The notes beneath the pieces were generated by a model. That model made no database searches, was not told the DNA's origin, and saw only the letters and a program-made list of their open reading frames with translations. The position numbers and the translations under genes were made by a program. This document shows positions 17,311-26,329 of a stretch of DNA of 64,000 nucleotides, in pieces. Source of the DNA: JAZQHR01 sp045540815 (GTDB lineage: Bacteria > Bacillota > Clostridia > UMGS1810); assembly GCA_045540815.1 (NCBI GenBank), contig JAZQHY010000040.1:49169-113168 (forward strand), written 5' to 3'. Each line of letters starts with the position of its first letter. The stretch's first letter is position 1.

Positions 17311-17640
17311 ATGGTTAAGGTTAGTTTTTTCAAGAAAGACGGATACATTGTCAAATTTGAAATGAAGGGCCACGCAGAGTTTTCGGAAGAAAATGATATT
17401 GTATGTGCAGCACTTTCGGCAGTAGCGTATTCCACTATAAACGGAATTGAGAATGTACTTAATATACCTTGTGGATATGAAACAGACGACGACGGATACT
17501 TATTTTTTGTACTGCCAGACGATTTAGGCGATGAATCTTTAAAAAAAGCGAGTATACTATTAGATACTATGTATCTATTTATCTCAGATTTACACAAGCA
17601 GCATCCAGATAATGTTGCTATATTAGAACCGGAGGTGTAA
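17311..17640 (+). CDS. prp: Ribosomal-processing cysteine protease Prp
   Basis: 109 residues (YsxB family). The catalytic pair is visible as His in 'MKGHAEF' (about residue 22) and Cys in 'DIVCAALSAVAY' (about residue 34). Prp removes the N-terminal extension of L27 in Bacillota; the L27 encoded four bases downstream carries exactly that extension, so the pair is functionally matched. Confidence 0.95.
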   Translation: MVKVSFFKKDGYIVKFEMKGHAEFSEENDIVCAALSAVAYSTINGIENVLNIPCGYETDDDGYLFFVLPDDLGDESLKKASILLDTMYLFISDLHKQHPDNVAILEPEV

Positions 17641-17643
17641 CTA

Positions 17644-17928
17644 ATGCTTAAATTGAATTTACAGTTATTTGCTCATAAAAAAGGTGTCGGCAGCACTAAG
17701 AACGGCCGTGACAGTGAGTCAAAGCGTCTTGGTGTTAAGAGAGCAGACGGTCAGTTCGTTACTGCTGGTAACATCCTAGTTAGACAGAGAGGAACTAAAA
17801 TCCATCCTGGACTAAATGTTAAAAAAGGCAGCGACGATACTCTATTTGCTATCGTTGACGGAAAAGTTAAATTCGAGAGAAAAGGCAAAGATAAGAAACA
17901 GGTTAGTGTTTACGAGATTGCCCAGTAA
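17644..17928 (+). CDS. rpmA: Ribosomal protein L27 with Prp-cleaved N-terminal extension
   Basis: 94 residues. The start MLKLNLQLF-AHKKG contains the LNLQ-F/A cleavage site known for Prp in Staphylococcus, after which the mature protein begins AHKKG, the tail that reaches the peptidyl-transferase centre. The body 'GRDSESKRLGVKRADGQ' is canonical. Confidence 0.98.
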   Translation: MLKLNLQLFAHKKGVGSTKNGRDSESKRLGVKRADGQFVTAGNILVRQRGTKIHPGLNVKKGSDDTLFAIVDGKVKFERKGKDKKQVSVYEIAQ

Positions 17929-17941
17929 TTTAATTTAACAA

Positions 17942-17975
17942 AGAGGCTGACTATTTAAGGTCAGCCTTTATTTGT
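17942..17975 (+). terminator. Terminator after rpmA
   Basis: Stem AGGCTGAC / GTCAGCCT followed by TTATTTG. Confidence 0.8.
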
Positions 17976-18016
17976 ATTTTGATGTATATAATAATAATTT
18001 GTTAAACAGAATGTGT

Positions 18017-18073
18017 TGTAGGGAATGCATTTATGCATTCTGCGTTAGGAACGGATAAATCTGTTCCCTACAG
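18017..18073. repeat. Palindromic intergenic repeat
   Basis: Ends TGTAGGGAA ... TTCCCTACA are inverted repeats; inside are two further hairpins, AATGCAT/ATGCATT (18024-18039) and GAACGGAT/ATCTGTTC (18049-18066). The 'GTAGGGAA...ATAAAT...TTCCCTAC' pattern resembles short dispersed repeats common in clostridial genomes. It lies between rpmA and obg. Confidence 0.6.
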
Positions 18074-18114
18074 TATATTTATTGATTTAAACGACTTGAA
18101 AGGAGCGATTTATT

Positions 18115-19392
18115 GTGCTTGCGGATACAGCGGTTATCACACTTGAGGCAGGTAACGGCGGAAACGGACTTGTGTCATTTCACAGAGAAAAATATGTTGC
18201 GGCGGGCGGACCTGACGGCGGTGACGGCGGCAAGGGCGGAGATATAGTTTTTGTTGTCGACCCTAAAATAAGTACACTTGCGGACTTTAGGTACCGCAGA
18301 CATTATAAAGCGCAAAACGGCGGTGACGGTCAGGCGGCAAAGGGCTTTGGGAAAAAAGGTGAGGACCTTGAAGTATTTGTTCCTGTAGGAACTGTTATTA
18401 AAGATGCGAACAGCGGCAAGGTAATTGCAGATATGAAAACACCTGATATGCGCGTGGTTGTGTGTAAGGGCGGAAATGGCGGTTGGGGAAATACCCATTT
18501 TGCCACACCTACAAGACAAACTCCAAAGTTTGCAAAGCGCGGAATACCTGGTGAATCAAGGGACGTTACCCTTGAACTTAAGCTTTTAGCAGACGTAGGA
18601 CTGGTAGGTTTTCCAAACGTTGGTAAATCTACACTTTTATCGGTAGTAAGCGATGCTAAACCAAAGATTGCAAACTATCACTTTACCACACTTGAGCCAA
18701 ATCTTGGCGTGGTTGATTTGGGAATAGGAAACAGCTTTGTTATAGCTGATATTCCAGGTATTATCGAAGGTGCGAGTGAGGGTATAGGACTTGGTCACGA
18801 GTTTTTGCGTCACGTAGAGCGCACCCGACTTCTTATCCACGTGGTTGACGCATCAGGTATAGAGGGCAGAAATCCTATCGAGGATTTTGACAAAATCAAT
18901 CTTGAAATAGAGCAGTACAATCCAAAGCTTGCCGAGAAAAAGCAGATTGTGGCTGCAAATAAAAAAGACGTTGTGTATGATGAGGCTATTTATAACGGCT
19001 TTTGCGAGGAAATGAGAAACCGTGGATATGAGGTTTTTGAAATTTCGGCTGCTACCAATATGGGCGTAAGAGAGCTTATGATGTATGTGTCAAGCATACT
19101 TGACGAAATTCCAATGCCTGTATTGTATGACGAGACAGATATGGAAACAGAGGTTATTAAATTTGAAGAGGACGAGCCGTTCACAGTTGAAGTTGTAGAT
19201 GGTGTGTATGTTGTAGAAGGTCCTTGGGTGCTTAGCGTACTTGGCTCAACAAACCTTGAAGATTCAGAGTCTGTTCAGTTCTTCCAACGTTCTATGAAGA
19301 AAAAAGGAGTAATAGCCGAGCTTGAAAAGCACGGAATAAACGAGGGCGATTTAGTCAGAATGTACGACGTTGAATTCGAATATATGAAATAA
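18115..19392 (+). CDS. obg: GTPase Obg (ObgE/CgtA)
   Basis: 425 residues from GTG 18115 (AAGGAG at 18100-18105). Three domains: the glycine-rich Obg fold (about 1-158, 'AGNGGNGLVSFHREK'), the GTPase domain with G1 GFPNVGKST (about 165) and 'DIPGIIEGAS', and a C-terminal OCT domain (about 345-425) found in Bacillota. It works in 50S subunit maturation and stringent/stress signalling. Conserved next to rpmA. Confidence 0.97.
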   Translation: MLADTAVITLEAGNGGNGLVSFHREKYVAAGGPDGGDGGKGGDIVFVVDPKISTLADFRYRRHYKAQNGGDGQAAKGFGKKGEDLEVFVPVGTVIKDANSGKVIADMKTPDMRVVVCKGGNGGWGNTHFATPTRQTPKFAKRGIPGESRDVTLELKLLADVGLVGFPNVGKSTLLSVVSDAKPKIANYHFTTLEPNLGVVDLGIGNSFVIADIPGIIEGASEGIGLGHEFLRHVERTRLLIHVVDASGIEGRNPIEDFDKINLEIEQYNPKLAEKKQIVAANKKDVVYDEAIYNGFCEEMRNRGYEVFEISAATNMGVRELMMYVSSILDEIPMPVLYDETDMETEVIKFEEDEPFTVEVVDGVYVVEGPWVLSVLGSTNLEDSESVQFFQRSMKKKGVIAELEKHGINEGDLVRMYDVEFEYMK

Positions 19393-19423
19393 ATATTAAT
19401 AATTTTTACAAGTATTATACAAA

Positions 19424-19458
19424 AAAGCCGAAACGATTGACGTATGTGTTTCGGCTTT
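19424..19458 (+). terminator. Terminator after obg
   Basis: Stem AAAGCCGAAAC / GTTTCGGCTTT with a 13-base loop. The loop contains the -35 of the next promoter. Confidence 0.8.
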
Positions 19459-19466
19459 AGTATAAT
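19437..19466 (+). promoter_or_regulatory. Promoter of the yhbY-leuS operon, inside the obg terminator
   Basis: TTGACG 19437-19442 lies in the loop and right arm of the terminator; after 18 bases comes TATAAT 19461-19466. GAGAAAGGAG precedes the yhbY start. Confidence 0.6.
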
Positions 19467-19500
19467 AAATATATGATTTTACGTGAGAAAGGAGCATTTT

Positions 19501-19809
19501 ATGCTTACTTCAAAACAGAGAGCTTTTTTAAGAAGCCTTGCAAATACCGAGCCTGCCATATTCCAGATAGGAAAAGGCGGTATAAATGAAAATTTTATAA
19601 AACAGCTTGTAGACGCGCTTGAAAAAAGAGAAATAGTAAAAGTGCACGTGCTTGAAAACTCACTACTTGACACACGTGAGGTGTGCGAGGAAGTGGCAGA
19701 GCTTGCAAAAGCCGAGCCTGTACAGGTAATCGGTAAGAAATTTGTCGTGTACAGACAGTCGCGCGAAAACAGAAAGATAGATTTAAAAAGACTTACAGTA
19801 TTAGACTAA
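19501..19809 (+). CDS. yhbY: YhbY-family RNA-binding protein
   Basis: 102 residues from ATG 19501 (AAGGAG at 19489-19494). A single CRM domain with 'MLTSKQRAFLRSLAN', the GKGG loop (GIxxIGKGGI-type, about 24-28) and 'VQVIGKKFVVYRQSR'. The family binds pre-50S particles and acts in ribosome assembly. First gene of a six-gene operon. Confidence 0.95.
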   Translation: MLTSKQRAFLRSLANTEPAIFQIGKGGINENFIKQLVDALEKREIVKVHVLENSLLDTREVCEEVAELAKAEPVQVIGKKFVVYRQSRENRKIDLKRLTVLD

Positions 19810-19821
19810 GTGGTGATAAAT

Positions 19822-20418
19822 ATGCCTAAAAAAGTCGCAATAATGGGCGGAACATTTAATCCTATTCATAACGGACATATCAAAATGGCAAAATACGTCA
19901 CAGAGCATAATATATGCGACGAGGTGTGGTTTATGCCAAACGGCAATCCGCCACACAAAAAAGATGAAACAATAGCGGATAAAACACATCGAGCAAATAT
20001 GGTAAAGCTTGCTATAGAGGACTTTGATAAATTTCACTTTTGCGATATTGAGGTTAAAAGAGAAGGTTATTCATACCTTGTCGATACCTTAAAAGAGCTT
20101 TGTGAAAGCTACAATTACGATTTTTACTTTATGCTTGGCGCCGATTCGCTTGCGCAGATAGAAAAATGGTACAACTTTGAAGATTATGCGAAACACTGCA
20201 AATTTTTAGCGTTTGGCAGAAGTAAATCCGGCGATATAAAAAAGATTTCAAAATACCTTTCGGACAAATATTCGTTTGACATAATCTGCGTGGACATGCC
20301 ATATGTGGATATTGCTTCCACAGATATACGGAAAAACCTTAAATCAGGTCATTTGGCAGTTGATTTTTTACCTGAGAAGGTATATAATTATATATTAGAC
20401 AATGAGCTTTATATTTGA
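19822..20418 (+). CDS. nadD: Nicotinate-nucleotide adenylyltransferase
   Basis: 198 residues from ATG 19822 (GGTGAT before it). Nucleotidyltransferase signature GGTFNPIHNGH (about 8-18) and the C-terminal 'IASTDIRKN' motif are intact. It makes deamido-NAD from NaMN and ATP in the cytoplasm. Confidence 0.97.
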   Translation: MPKKVAIMGGTFNPIHNGHIKMAKYVTEHNICDEVWFMPNGNPPHKKDETIADKTHRANMVKLAIEDFDKFHFCDIEVKREGYSYLVDTLKELCESYNYDFYFMLGADSLAQIEKWYNFEDYAKHCKFLAFGRSKSGDIKKISKYLSDKYSFDIICVDMPYVDIASTDIRKNLKSGHLAVDFLPEKVYNYILDNELYI

Positions 20419-20431
20419 GGTGAAACTTAAA

Positions 20432-20998
20432 TTGACTATAGAAAATATAATTGAAAATCTTAAGTGTACACTTGAGGAAGAGCGCTTTGAACATTCCATA
20501 GGCGTTATGGAGATGGCAGTAAAGCTAGCGAAAATTCACGGCGCAGACGAGAAGAAGGCAGAGCTTGCGGGATTACTTCACGACTGTGCAAAAAACATTC
20601 CGTATGATGATATGTACAAAATGTGTAAGGATTACGGCATAGAGCTTGATGAGATTACTATGAAACAGCCTGGGCTTGTGCACGCATTTTTAGGTGCATA
20701 TATAGCAAAGCGCGACTACGGCATAGACGATGAAATATACGATGCTATTTACTATCACACGGTAGGGAAGCCGGATATGAGCCTTCTTACCAAGATAATA
20801 TACATATCCGACAGCATAGAAAAAAACAGACATTATGATGGAGTGGAGGAGCTTCGCGCCCTTGCGTATGAAGACTTAGACCGTGCACTTGTTATGCAGA
20901 TAGACAATACTGTCCGCTCAGTGCTAAAAAAACGCACACTTCTTCATACAAATACCATTGACACCAGAAATTATTATCTGGAAAAAACCGAAATGTAA
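20432..20998 (+). CDS. yqeK: YqeK-family HD-domain dinucleotide hydrolase
   Basis: I choose TTG 20432 (GAGGTGA at 20417-20423); an ATG at 20402 in frame would overlap nadD by 17 bases and lacks a ribosome site. 188 residues. HD metal ligands: 'FEHSIGV', 'LLHDCAKN', 'VHAFLGA' and 'IYYHT'. The family hydrolyses Ap4A symmetrically to ADP. The nadD-yqeK pairing is standard in Bacillota. Confidence 0.93.
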   Translation: MTIENIIENLKCTLEEERFEHSIGVMEMAVKLAKIHGADEKKAELAGLLHDCAKNIPYDDMYKMCKDYGIELDEITMKQPGLVHAFLGAYIAKRDYGIDDEIYDAIYYHTVGKPDMSLLTKIIYISDSIEKNRHYDGVEELRALAYEDLDRALVMQIDNTVRSVLKKRTLLHTNTIDTRNYYLEKTEM

Positions 20999-21012
20999 AC
21001 GGGTGACTATAA

Positions 21013-22266
21013 ATGAAAACTTTTTCGACATTTTTAAAGTTAACAGTATGTTTTACGCTTATACTATCCATACTTGTAGGCGGAGTATGGTTTATTTTCC
21101 ATACGGCAAATAAAGAAATTATAATGGACGAAAACAATGACGGCGTAGAGGATTCGTACGTAAATGCGCTTCTTCTCGGCGTTGATAAAGACGGTACCAG
21201 AACGGACGTTATCATATTTGCTCAGCTCGACTTAATAGACGGCACAGTAAATATGCTTCAGATACCTCGTGATACATATGTTGAAATAAATAAGGTTGAC
21301 AAGAAAATAAACTCAGCATATGGTTATAATAAAGAAGAAGAGTTGTTTAAAGAGGTTGAGTATCTTCTCGGCGTTGAGGTAAGTAAGTATATTTTGGTAA
21401 ACACCAAAGGTTTTCGTGATATCATAGACGCTATTGGCGGAGTGGACTTCGATGTTCCTATAAATATGAATTACGACGACCCCGTTCAGGATTTCCATAT
21501 CCACCTTAAAAAAGGTCAGCAGTTGCTTGACGGCACAAAAGCGGAAATGCTTGTTCGTTTCAGACAGAATAACGACATGACAGGCTATCCTATGGGAGAT
21601 ATAGATAGAATAGCTGTGCAGAAGGAATTTATGAATGCCGCTATAGACAAGATATTCTCTATGCGTTCAATATTTAAAATACCTAAGTTTGTGTCAATAG
21701 CACAGGATAATGTGTCTACAAACTTCTCGGCTACGCAGATAGCGCAGTACGCACCAAAGGTATTAAAGCTTGAACAAGGAGGTATACAGATTCATCAGCT
21801 TCCTGGTGGAACTCGTGACGGCTCGCCATATTATTTCATAGATAAAACACTTACAAAAGAGCTTATTGACACGCATTTCACCCCATCAACCGATTCTGTA
21901 AATTCAGCAGAGCTTAATAAACGTGACGAAAACCTTGAAATTGACGAGGAAGATATAAAAGAGGCAAACCCTAGCTTTGTACCCGAAAAGAAATGGTCGA
22001 ACCGTTTTACCACAGTTACACTTATAGATGGCACAAACGGGGAAGCGGATATTGATAAATACGTAGATATCCTTACCGAATATGGGTACAGGATAGGTAC
22101 TGTGTCCGATACAGGCGGAGTGGTGTATCCGTACTCAATTGTGTTTGCACATAAGAATAACAAAAAAGGTGATATCATATGTAACCTGTTTGATATAGAG
22201 CAGTTCACGGTTGATAAAAATAACAGCCCGAACGCTGACGTCACCATAATAATTGGTAAAGAATAA
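21013..22266 (+). CDS. LytR-CpsA-Psr (LCP) family wall-polymer ligase
   Basis: 417 residues: one N-terminal membrane segment (about 9-30), the LCP catalytic domain (about 45-240) with 'LLLGVDKDGTRTD', 'QIPRDTY' and 'RFRQ...GDIDRI' (the Asp/Arg residues that hold the lipid pyrophosphate), and a C-terminal LytR_C domain (about 330-415). LCP proteins attach teichoic acid or other glycopolymers to peptidoglycan outside the membrane. The position between yqeK and rsfS is typical for Clostridia. Confidence 0.93.
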   Translation: MKTFSTFLKLTVCFTLILSILVGGVWFIFHTANKEIIMDENNDGVEDSYVNALLLGVDKDGTRTDVIIFAQLDLIDGTVNMLQIPRDTYVEINKVDKKINSAYGYNKEEELFKEVEYLLGVEVSKYILVNTKGFRDIIDAIGGVDFDVPINMNYDDPVQDFHIHLKKGQQLLDGTKAEMLVRFRQNNDMTGYPMGDIDRIAVQKEFMNAAIDKIFSMRSIFKIPKFVSIAQDNVSTNFSATQIAQYAPKVLKLEQGGIQIHQLPGGTRDGSPYYFIDKTLTKELIDTHFTPSTDSVNSAELNKRDENLEIDEEDIKEANPSFVPEKKWSNRFTTVTLIDGTNGEADIDKYVDILTEYGYRIGTVSDTGGVVYPYSIVFAHKNNKKGDIICNLFDIEQFTVDKNNSPNADVTIIIGKE

Positions 22267-22277
22267 AGGAGTAATAT

Positions 22278-22634
22278 ATGGATTCTTTAAAAACTGCCCA
22301 GAGTATCGTTAAGATACTGGACGACAAAAAAGCAATAAATATAAAGGTGTTAGACATTCGTGAGCTTACAACTATGGCAGATTATTTCATCGTGTGCTCG
22401 GGTAATTCCACTACACAGATAAAGGCAATATCAGACGAGGTAAACGAGGAAATGTCAAAAGAGGGTATAAAGCCTATCGGACGTGAAGGATTTGCCACAG
22501 CAAGCTGGGTGCTTATCGACTACGGCGATGTGATAGTCCACGTGTTTAACCACGAATCTAGAGATTTTTACTCTATTGAGCATTTGTGGGCAGATGCCAA
22601 AGAGGTTGATATATCAGATATTATAGAGGAATAA
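22278..22634 (+). CDS. rsfS: Ribosomal silencing factor RsfS
   Basis: 118 residues of the Iojap/RsfS fold: 'DYFIVCSGNSTTQIKAISDEV', 'EGFATASWVLIDYGDVIVHVF' and 'YSIEHLWADA'. It binds L14 and blocks subunit joining in starvation. Confidence 0.97.
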   Translation: MDSLKTAQSIVKILDDKKAINIKVLDIRELTTMADYFIVCSGNSTTQIKAISDEVNEEMSKEGIKPIGREGFATASWVLIDYGDVIVHVFNHESRDFYSIEHLWADAKEVDISDIIEE

Positions 22635-22648
22635 GGAGTGCGGACAAA

Positions 22649-25108
22649 ATGAATTATAACTTTGCAGAAATAGAGAAAAAATGGCAGAAAAAATGGGAAG
22701 AAACAGGTGCGTTTAAGGTAGAAAAAAGCGATAAGCCAAAATACTATGCCCTTGAAATGTTCCCATATCCTTCAGGAAATCTTCATATGGGTCACGTTAG
22801 AAACTATTCTATAGGTGACGTAGTGGCAAGATTTAAAAAGATGAACGGATTTAATGTGCTTCATCCTATGGGATGGGACTCGTTTGGTCTTCCTGCGGAA
22901 AACGCGGCTATTAAGCACGGTATCCACCCGCACGGCTGGACAGATTCAAACATTGCAAATATGAGAGAACAGCTTAAATCTCTTGGCTTTAGCTATGACT
23001 GGGACAGAGAAGTTGCTACATGTAAAGAGGACTATTATAAATGGACGCAATGGCTATTTTTACAGTTCTATAAAAACGGACTTGCGTACAAGAAAAAATC
23101 ATTTGTAAACTGGTGTCCGTCTTGTAACACAGTTCTTGCAAACGAGCAGGTTGTAAACGGCTGTTGCGAAAGATGTAAAACAGAAGTTGGTAAGAAGGAT
23201 TTGGAACAGTGGTTCTTTAAAATCACAGATTATGCCGACAGACTACTTGCCGATATAGATAAATTAAAGGGCTGGCCTGATAAGGTTAAAGCTATGCAGT
23301 CAAACTGGATAGGCAAGAGCGAAGGTGCCGAGGTTAATTTTAAAATTGACGGCACAGACAAGACTCTTACTGTATTTACTACACGTCCTGACACTATCTA
23401 TGGCGTGTCATATATGGTTATCGCTCCTGAGCATCCTATCGTTGACGAGCTAATCAAGGGTAGTGAAACAGAAAAAGAGTGCAGAGAATTCATTCATAAA
23501 ATGCAGTTTATGAACGAAATCACACGTACTTCTACTGAAACAGAAAAAGAGGGCGTGTTCACAGGTCGTTATATGATTAACCCACTAAACGGCAAGAAGG
23601 TACCTCTATACCTTGCAAACTATGTTCTTCTTGACTACGGCACAGGTGTGGTAATGGCTGTTCCTGCACACGACCAGAGAGATTTTGACTTTGCTAAAAA
23701 GTATAACCTTCCTATCGAAGCGGTTATTTCGCCTGACGGAAGCGATATAGACGGCAGCACACTTGAAGCTGCATTTGAAGCAGAAGGTACTATGATAAAT
23801 TCTGACCGTTTCAACGGTATGAATAATAAAGAAGCCCTAGCTAAAATGATTGACTACATAGAGGAAAGCGGCTTTGGTGAGAGAAAAGTTAATTTCAGAC
23901 TTCGTGACTGGCTTATTTCAAGACAGAGATACTGGGGCGCACCTATCCCTGTTATCTACTGTGAGGATTGCGGCGCAGTTGCAGTTCCTGAAGAGGATTT
24001 GCCTGTTAAGCTTCCTACAGACGTTAAGTTCACAGGTGTTGGTAAATCACCGCTTACAGAGTCGGAAAGCTTCTTAAACGCAAAATGTCCTAAGTGTGGT
24101 AAAATGGGAAGACGTGAAACAGATACTATGGACACATTTGTGTGCTCATCTTGGTATTACCTAAGATATACTGACCCTAAGAACGCGGAAGAGGCATTTT
24201 CAAAAGATGCCGCAAACTACTGGATGGGTGTTGACCAGTATATCGGCGGTGTAGAGCACGCTATACTTCACCTTTTATATGCGAGATTCTTTACTAAGGT
24301 GCTTCACGACCTTGGCTACGTTGATGTAGATGAGCCGTTCGACAACCTTCTAACACAGGGTATGGTGCTAAAAGACGGCACAAAAATGAGTAAGTCGCTT
24401 GGTAACGTAGTTAGCCCTGAAGAAATCATTTCTTCGTATGGTGCAGATACTGCAAGACTATTTATCTTGTTTGCTGCACCGCCTGAAAAGGACCTTGAGT
24501 GGAATGATAACGCAGTTGAAGGTGCATTCAGATTTTTAAACAGAGTATTTAGAATTGTTGACGACAACAGAGATAGTGTAAAAGAAATTGCTAACCTTGA
24601 TGTGTCAGCATTAACTGCTGACGATAAGGCGCTAAGATGCGCACTTCACACAACTATCCAGAAGGTAACTGATGACGTAGCACAGAGATTTAACTTCAAT
24701 ACTGCTATCAGCCGTATTATGGAGCTTGTTAACGCTATGTACCAGTACAAAGGCGATAATAAAGCTGTAATGGGTGAGGCTATAAATGCCCTTATTATAA
24801 TGCTTGCTCCGTTTGTTCCTCATATTACAGAAGAGCTTTGGGAAATGGTAGGCGGAGAGGGTAGCGTTCACGATGCTGCTTGGCCTGTATGCGACGAGGC
24901 TGCAACTGTTCAGGACGAAAAAGAAATTGTTATCCAGATAAACGGTAAGGTTAAAGAAAAAATTGTTGTGCCAATGAGCGCAGAAGACGATGAAATACAG
25001 AAAATTGCTCTTGCAAACGAAAAAATTGTCGAGCTTACAAATGGTAAAGATATCGTAAAGGTTATCGTTGTAAAAGGTAAGCTTGTAAATATAGTTGTAA
25101 AAGGCTGA
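22649..25108 (+). CDS. leuS: Leucyl-tRNA synthetase
   Basis: 819 residues, class I. HIGH-type motif 'YPSGNLHMGH' (about 38-47), a zinc-like Cys cluster (CPSC...CCERC, about 158-176), the CP1 editing domain with 'TTRPDT', and KMSKS at about 580-584 ('GTKMSKSLGN'). The C-terminal domain is intact. No T-box precedes it; it is the last gene of the yhbY operon. Confidence 0.98.
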   Translation: MNYNFAEIEKKWQKKWEETGAFKVEKSDKPKYYALEMFPYPSGNLHMGHVRNYSIGDVVARFKKMNGFNVLHPMGWDSFGLPAENAAIKHGIHPHGWTDSNIANMREQLKSLGFSYDWDREVATCKEDYYKWTQWLFLQFYKNGLAYKKKSFVNWCPSCNTVLANEQVVNGCCERCKTEVGKKDLEQWFFKITDYADRLLADIDKLKGWPDKVKAMQSNWIGKSEGAEVNFKIDGTDKTLTVFTTRPDTIYGVSYMVIAPEHPIVDELIKGSETEKECREFIHKMQFMNEITRTSTETEKEGVFTGRYMINPLNGKKVPLYLANYVLLDYGTGVVMAVPAHDQRDFDFAKKYNLPIEAVISPDGSDIDGSTLEAAFEAEGTMINSDRFNGMNNKEALAKMIDYIEESGFGERKVNFRLRDWLISRQRYWGAPIPVIYCEDCGAVAVPEEDLPVKLPTDVKFTGVGKSPLTESESFLNAKCPKCGKMGRRETDTMDTFVCSSWYYLRYTDPKNAEEAFSKDAANYWMGVDQYIGGVEHAILHLLYARFFTKVLHDLGYVDVDEPFDNLLTQGMVLKDGTKMSKSLGNVVSPEEIISSYGADTARLFILFAAPPEKDLEWNDNAVEGAFRFLNRVFRIVDDNRDSVKEIANLDVSALTADDKALRCALHTTIQKVTDDVAQRFNFNTAISRIMELVNAMYQYKGDNKAVMGEAINALIIMLAPFVPHITEELWEMVGGEGSVHDAAWPVCDEAATVQDEKEIVIQINGKVKEKIVVPMSAEDDEIQKIALANEKIVELTNGKDIVKVIVVKGKLVNIVVKG

Positions 25109-25116
25109 TATGTAAT

Positions 25117-25147
25117 AAACTCCGCATAATAAATATGCGGAGTTTAG
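25117..25147 (+). terminator. Terminator after leuS
   Basis: Perfect stem AAACTCCGCAT / ATGCGGAGTTT, weak T tract. Confidence 0.75.
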
Positions 25148-25181
25148 CCTTGATTTATAAATGTAAAAGGAAGTGAAATAT

Positions 25182-25943
25182 GTGAAAAAGAAAATATGTC
25201 TACTTCTTGTGACGCTTGTTTTATTGCTTTCACTTATGCCGACAGCATTTGCAGCAGAAAAAGTGCCTATACTTTTGTATCACAATATTATGAACGGCTT
25301 TAGAAATGAAGATAAGCTTCTTCACATTTCGCCTAAGAATTTTAAAATTCATATGCAGGCAATCCTTGATGCAGGTTATACACCAATAACCTATGCTGAA
25401 TTTACTGATGCGTCAAAAAACGGCAGCGAGCTTCCTAAGAACCCTATCATCATTACGTTTGACGACGGGTACCAGAGTAATTACGATTATGCGTACCCTG
25501 TTTTAAAGGAAATGGGCATAAAGGCTACTATATTTGTAATCACATCGCGTATGGGCGACCATACCGTTACATATCCGCATTTTACGTGGGAAGCGGCTAT
25601 TGAAATGGAGGAGAGCGGTTTTATCGACATACAGTCGCACTCGCATACTCACCCTGATTTTTCTACTGTAAATGAGGACCAGACTATATACGAGGCGAGA
25701 ATGGCAAAATACCTTATTGAAACTAATATGAATAAGGAATGTACTAACTTTGCTTATCCGTATGGTCAGATAAATGAGCTTTCAAACAGCGTTATGCGTA
25801 AAGTGGGATACGAGATTGTAAACCTCGTTGGCGATAGAGGTTCAAATAACCCTCAAGACGGACTTGTAAATCTAAAAAGACTTACAGTGCCGGGAGATAT
25901 GACAGGCGAGGAATTATTGCAGTATATAGCAAGAAATAAATAA
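25182..25943 (+). CDS. Secreted polysaccharide deacetylase (NodB domain)
   Basis: 253 residues from GTG 25182 (AAGGAAG eight bases upstream; an in-frame GTG at 25173 sits on top of that site). Signal peptide to about AFAA. The NodB domain has motif 1 TFDDGYQSNYDYAYP (catalytic Asp and first metal Asp), motif 2 HSHTH and 'NFAYPYG'. These CE4 enzymes remove N-acetyl groups from peptidoglycan or other cell-wall glycans. It stands alone between two terminators. Confidence 0.93.
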   Translation: MKKKICLLLVTLVLLLSLMPTAFAAEKVPILLYHNIMNGFRNEDKLLHISPKNFKIHMQAILDAGYTPITYAEFTDASKNGSELPKNPIIITFDDGYQSNYDYAYPVLKEMGIKATIFVITSRMGDHTVTYPHFTWEAAIEMEESGFIDIQSHSHTHPDFSTVNEDQTIYEARMAKYLIETNMNKECTNFAYPYGQINELSNSVMRKVGYEIVNLVGDRGSNNPQDGLVNLKRLTVPGDMTGEELLQYIARNK

Positions 25944-25957
25944 AAATGTATAAATAA

Positions 25958-25998
25958 AATTAAAAAGAGATATCCAAGAAGGATATCTCTTTTTAATT
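25958..25998. terminator. Terminator after the deacetylase
   Basis: An 18-bp stem AATTAAAAAGAGATATCC with its complement, five-base loop, A/T runs on both sides. Confidence 0.85.
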
Positions 25999-26049
25999 TG
26001 TGTCGCAGCAAATTTCTGAAAAAACAGAGCAGGCCATATTTATATATTA

Positions 26050-26104
26050 TCACAAATTGAGATAAAACTCAATATCTCAATTTGTGAAGTTTATAATATA
26101 TAAT
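26050..26104 (+). promoter_or_regulatory. Perfect 15-bp inverted-repeat operator over the Xre-gene promoter
   Basis: TCACAAATTGAGATA (26050-26064) and its exact complement (26073-26087) are separated by eight bases. A TATAAT (26092-26097) follows directly, so the operator covers the -35 region. This is the expected autoregulatory site of the small Xre protein encoded 32 bases on. Confidence 0.75.
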
Positions 26105-26118
26105 GAGGCGGTGATTAT

Positions 26119-26313
26119 ATGAGATTAAAGGAATTAAGAGAAGATTTGGATATAAAACAAAAGGAAATAGCAGATTATTTAAATATTAAGCAAAACACAT
26201 ATTCACAGTATGAAAATGGTCAAAGACAATTACCGATAGAGGTGTTAATAAAATTAGCAGAGTATTATAAAGTTTCGACAGATTATATCCTTGGTATAAC
26301 GAAGGAAAAGTGA
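26119..26313 (+). CDS. Xre-family HTH regulator, single domain
   Basis: 64 residues consisting of the HTH alone: 'LKELREDLDIKQKEIADYLNIKQNTYSQYENGQRQLP' and 'LIKLAEYYKVSTDYILG'. Such minimal Xre proteins bind as dimers to palindromes; a perfect one overlaps its own promoter. There is no prophage or toxin gene beside it, so targets other than itself are unknown. Confidence 0.92.
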   Translation: MRLKELREDLDIKQKEIADYLNIKQNTYSQYENGQRQLPIEVLIKLAEYYKVSTDYILGITKEK

Positions 26314-26329
26314 TCGTTTTTATAACAAA

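Noticed and set aside
22560..22648. T-box leader before leuS
   Set aside because: leuS follows rsfS by 14 bases inside an operon; no room for a T-box. The same holds for lysS after greA.
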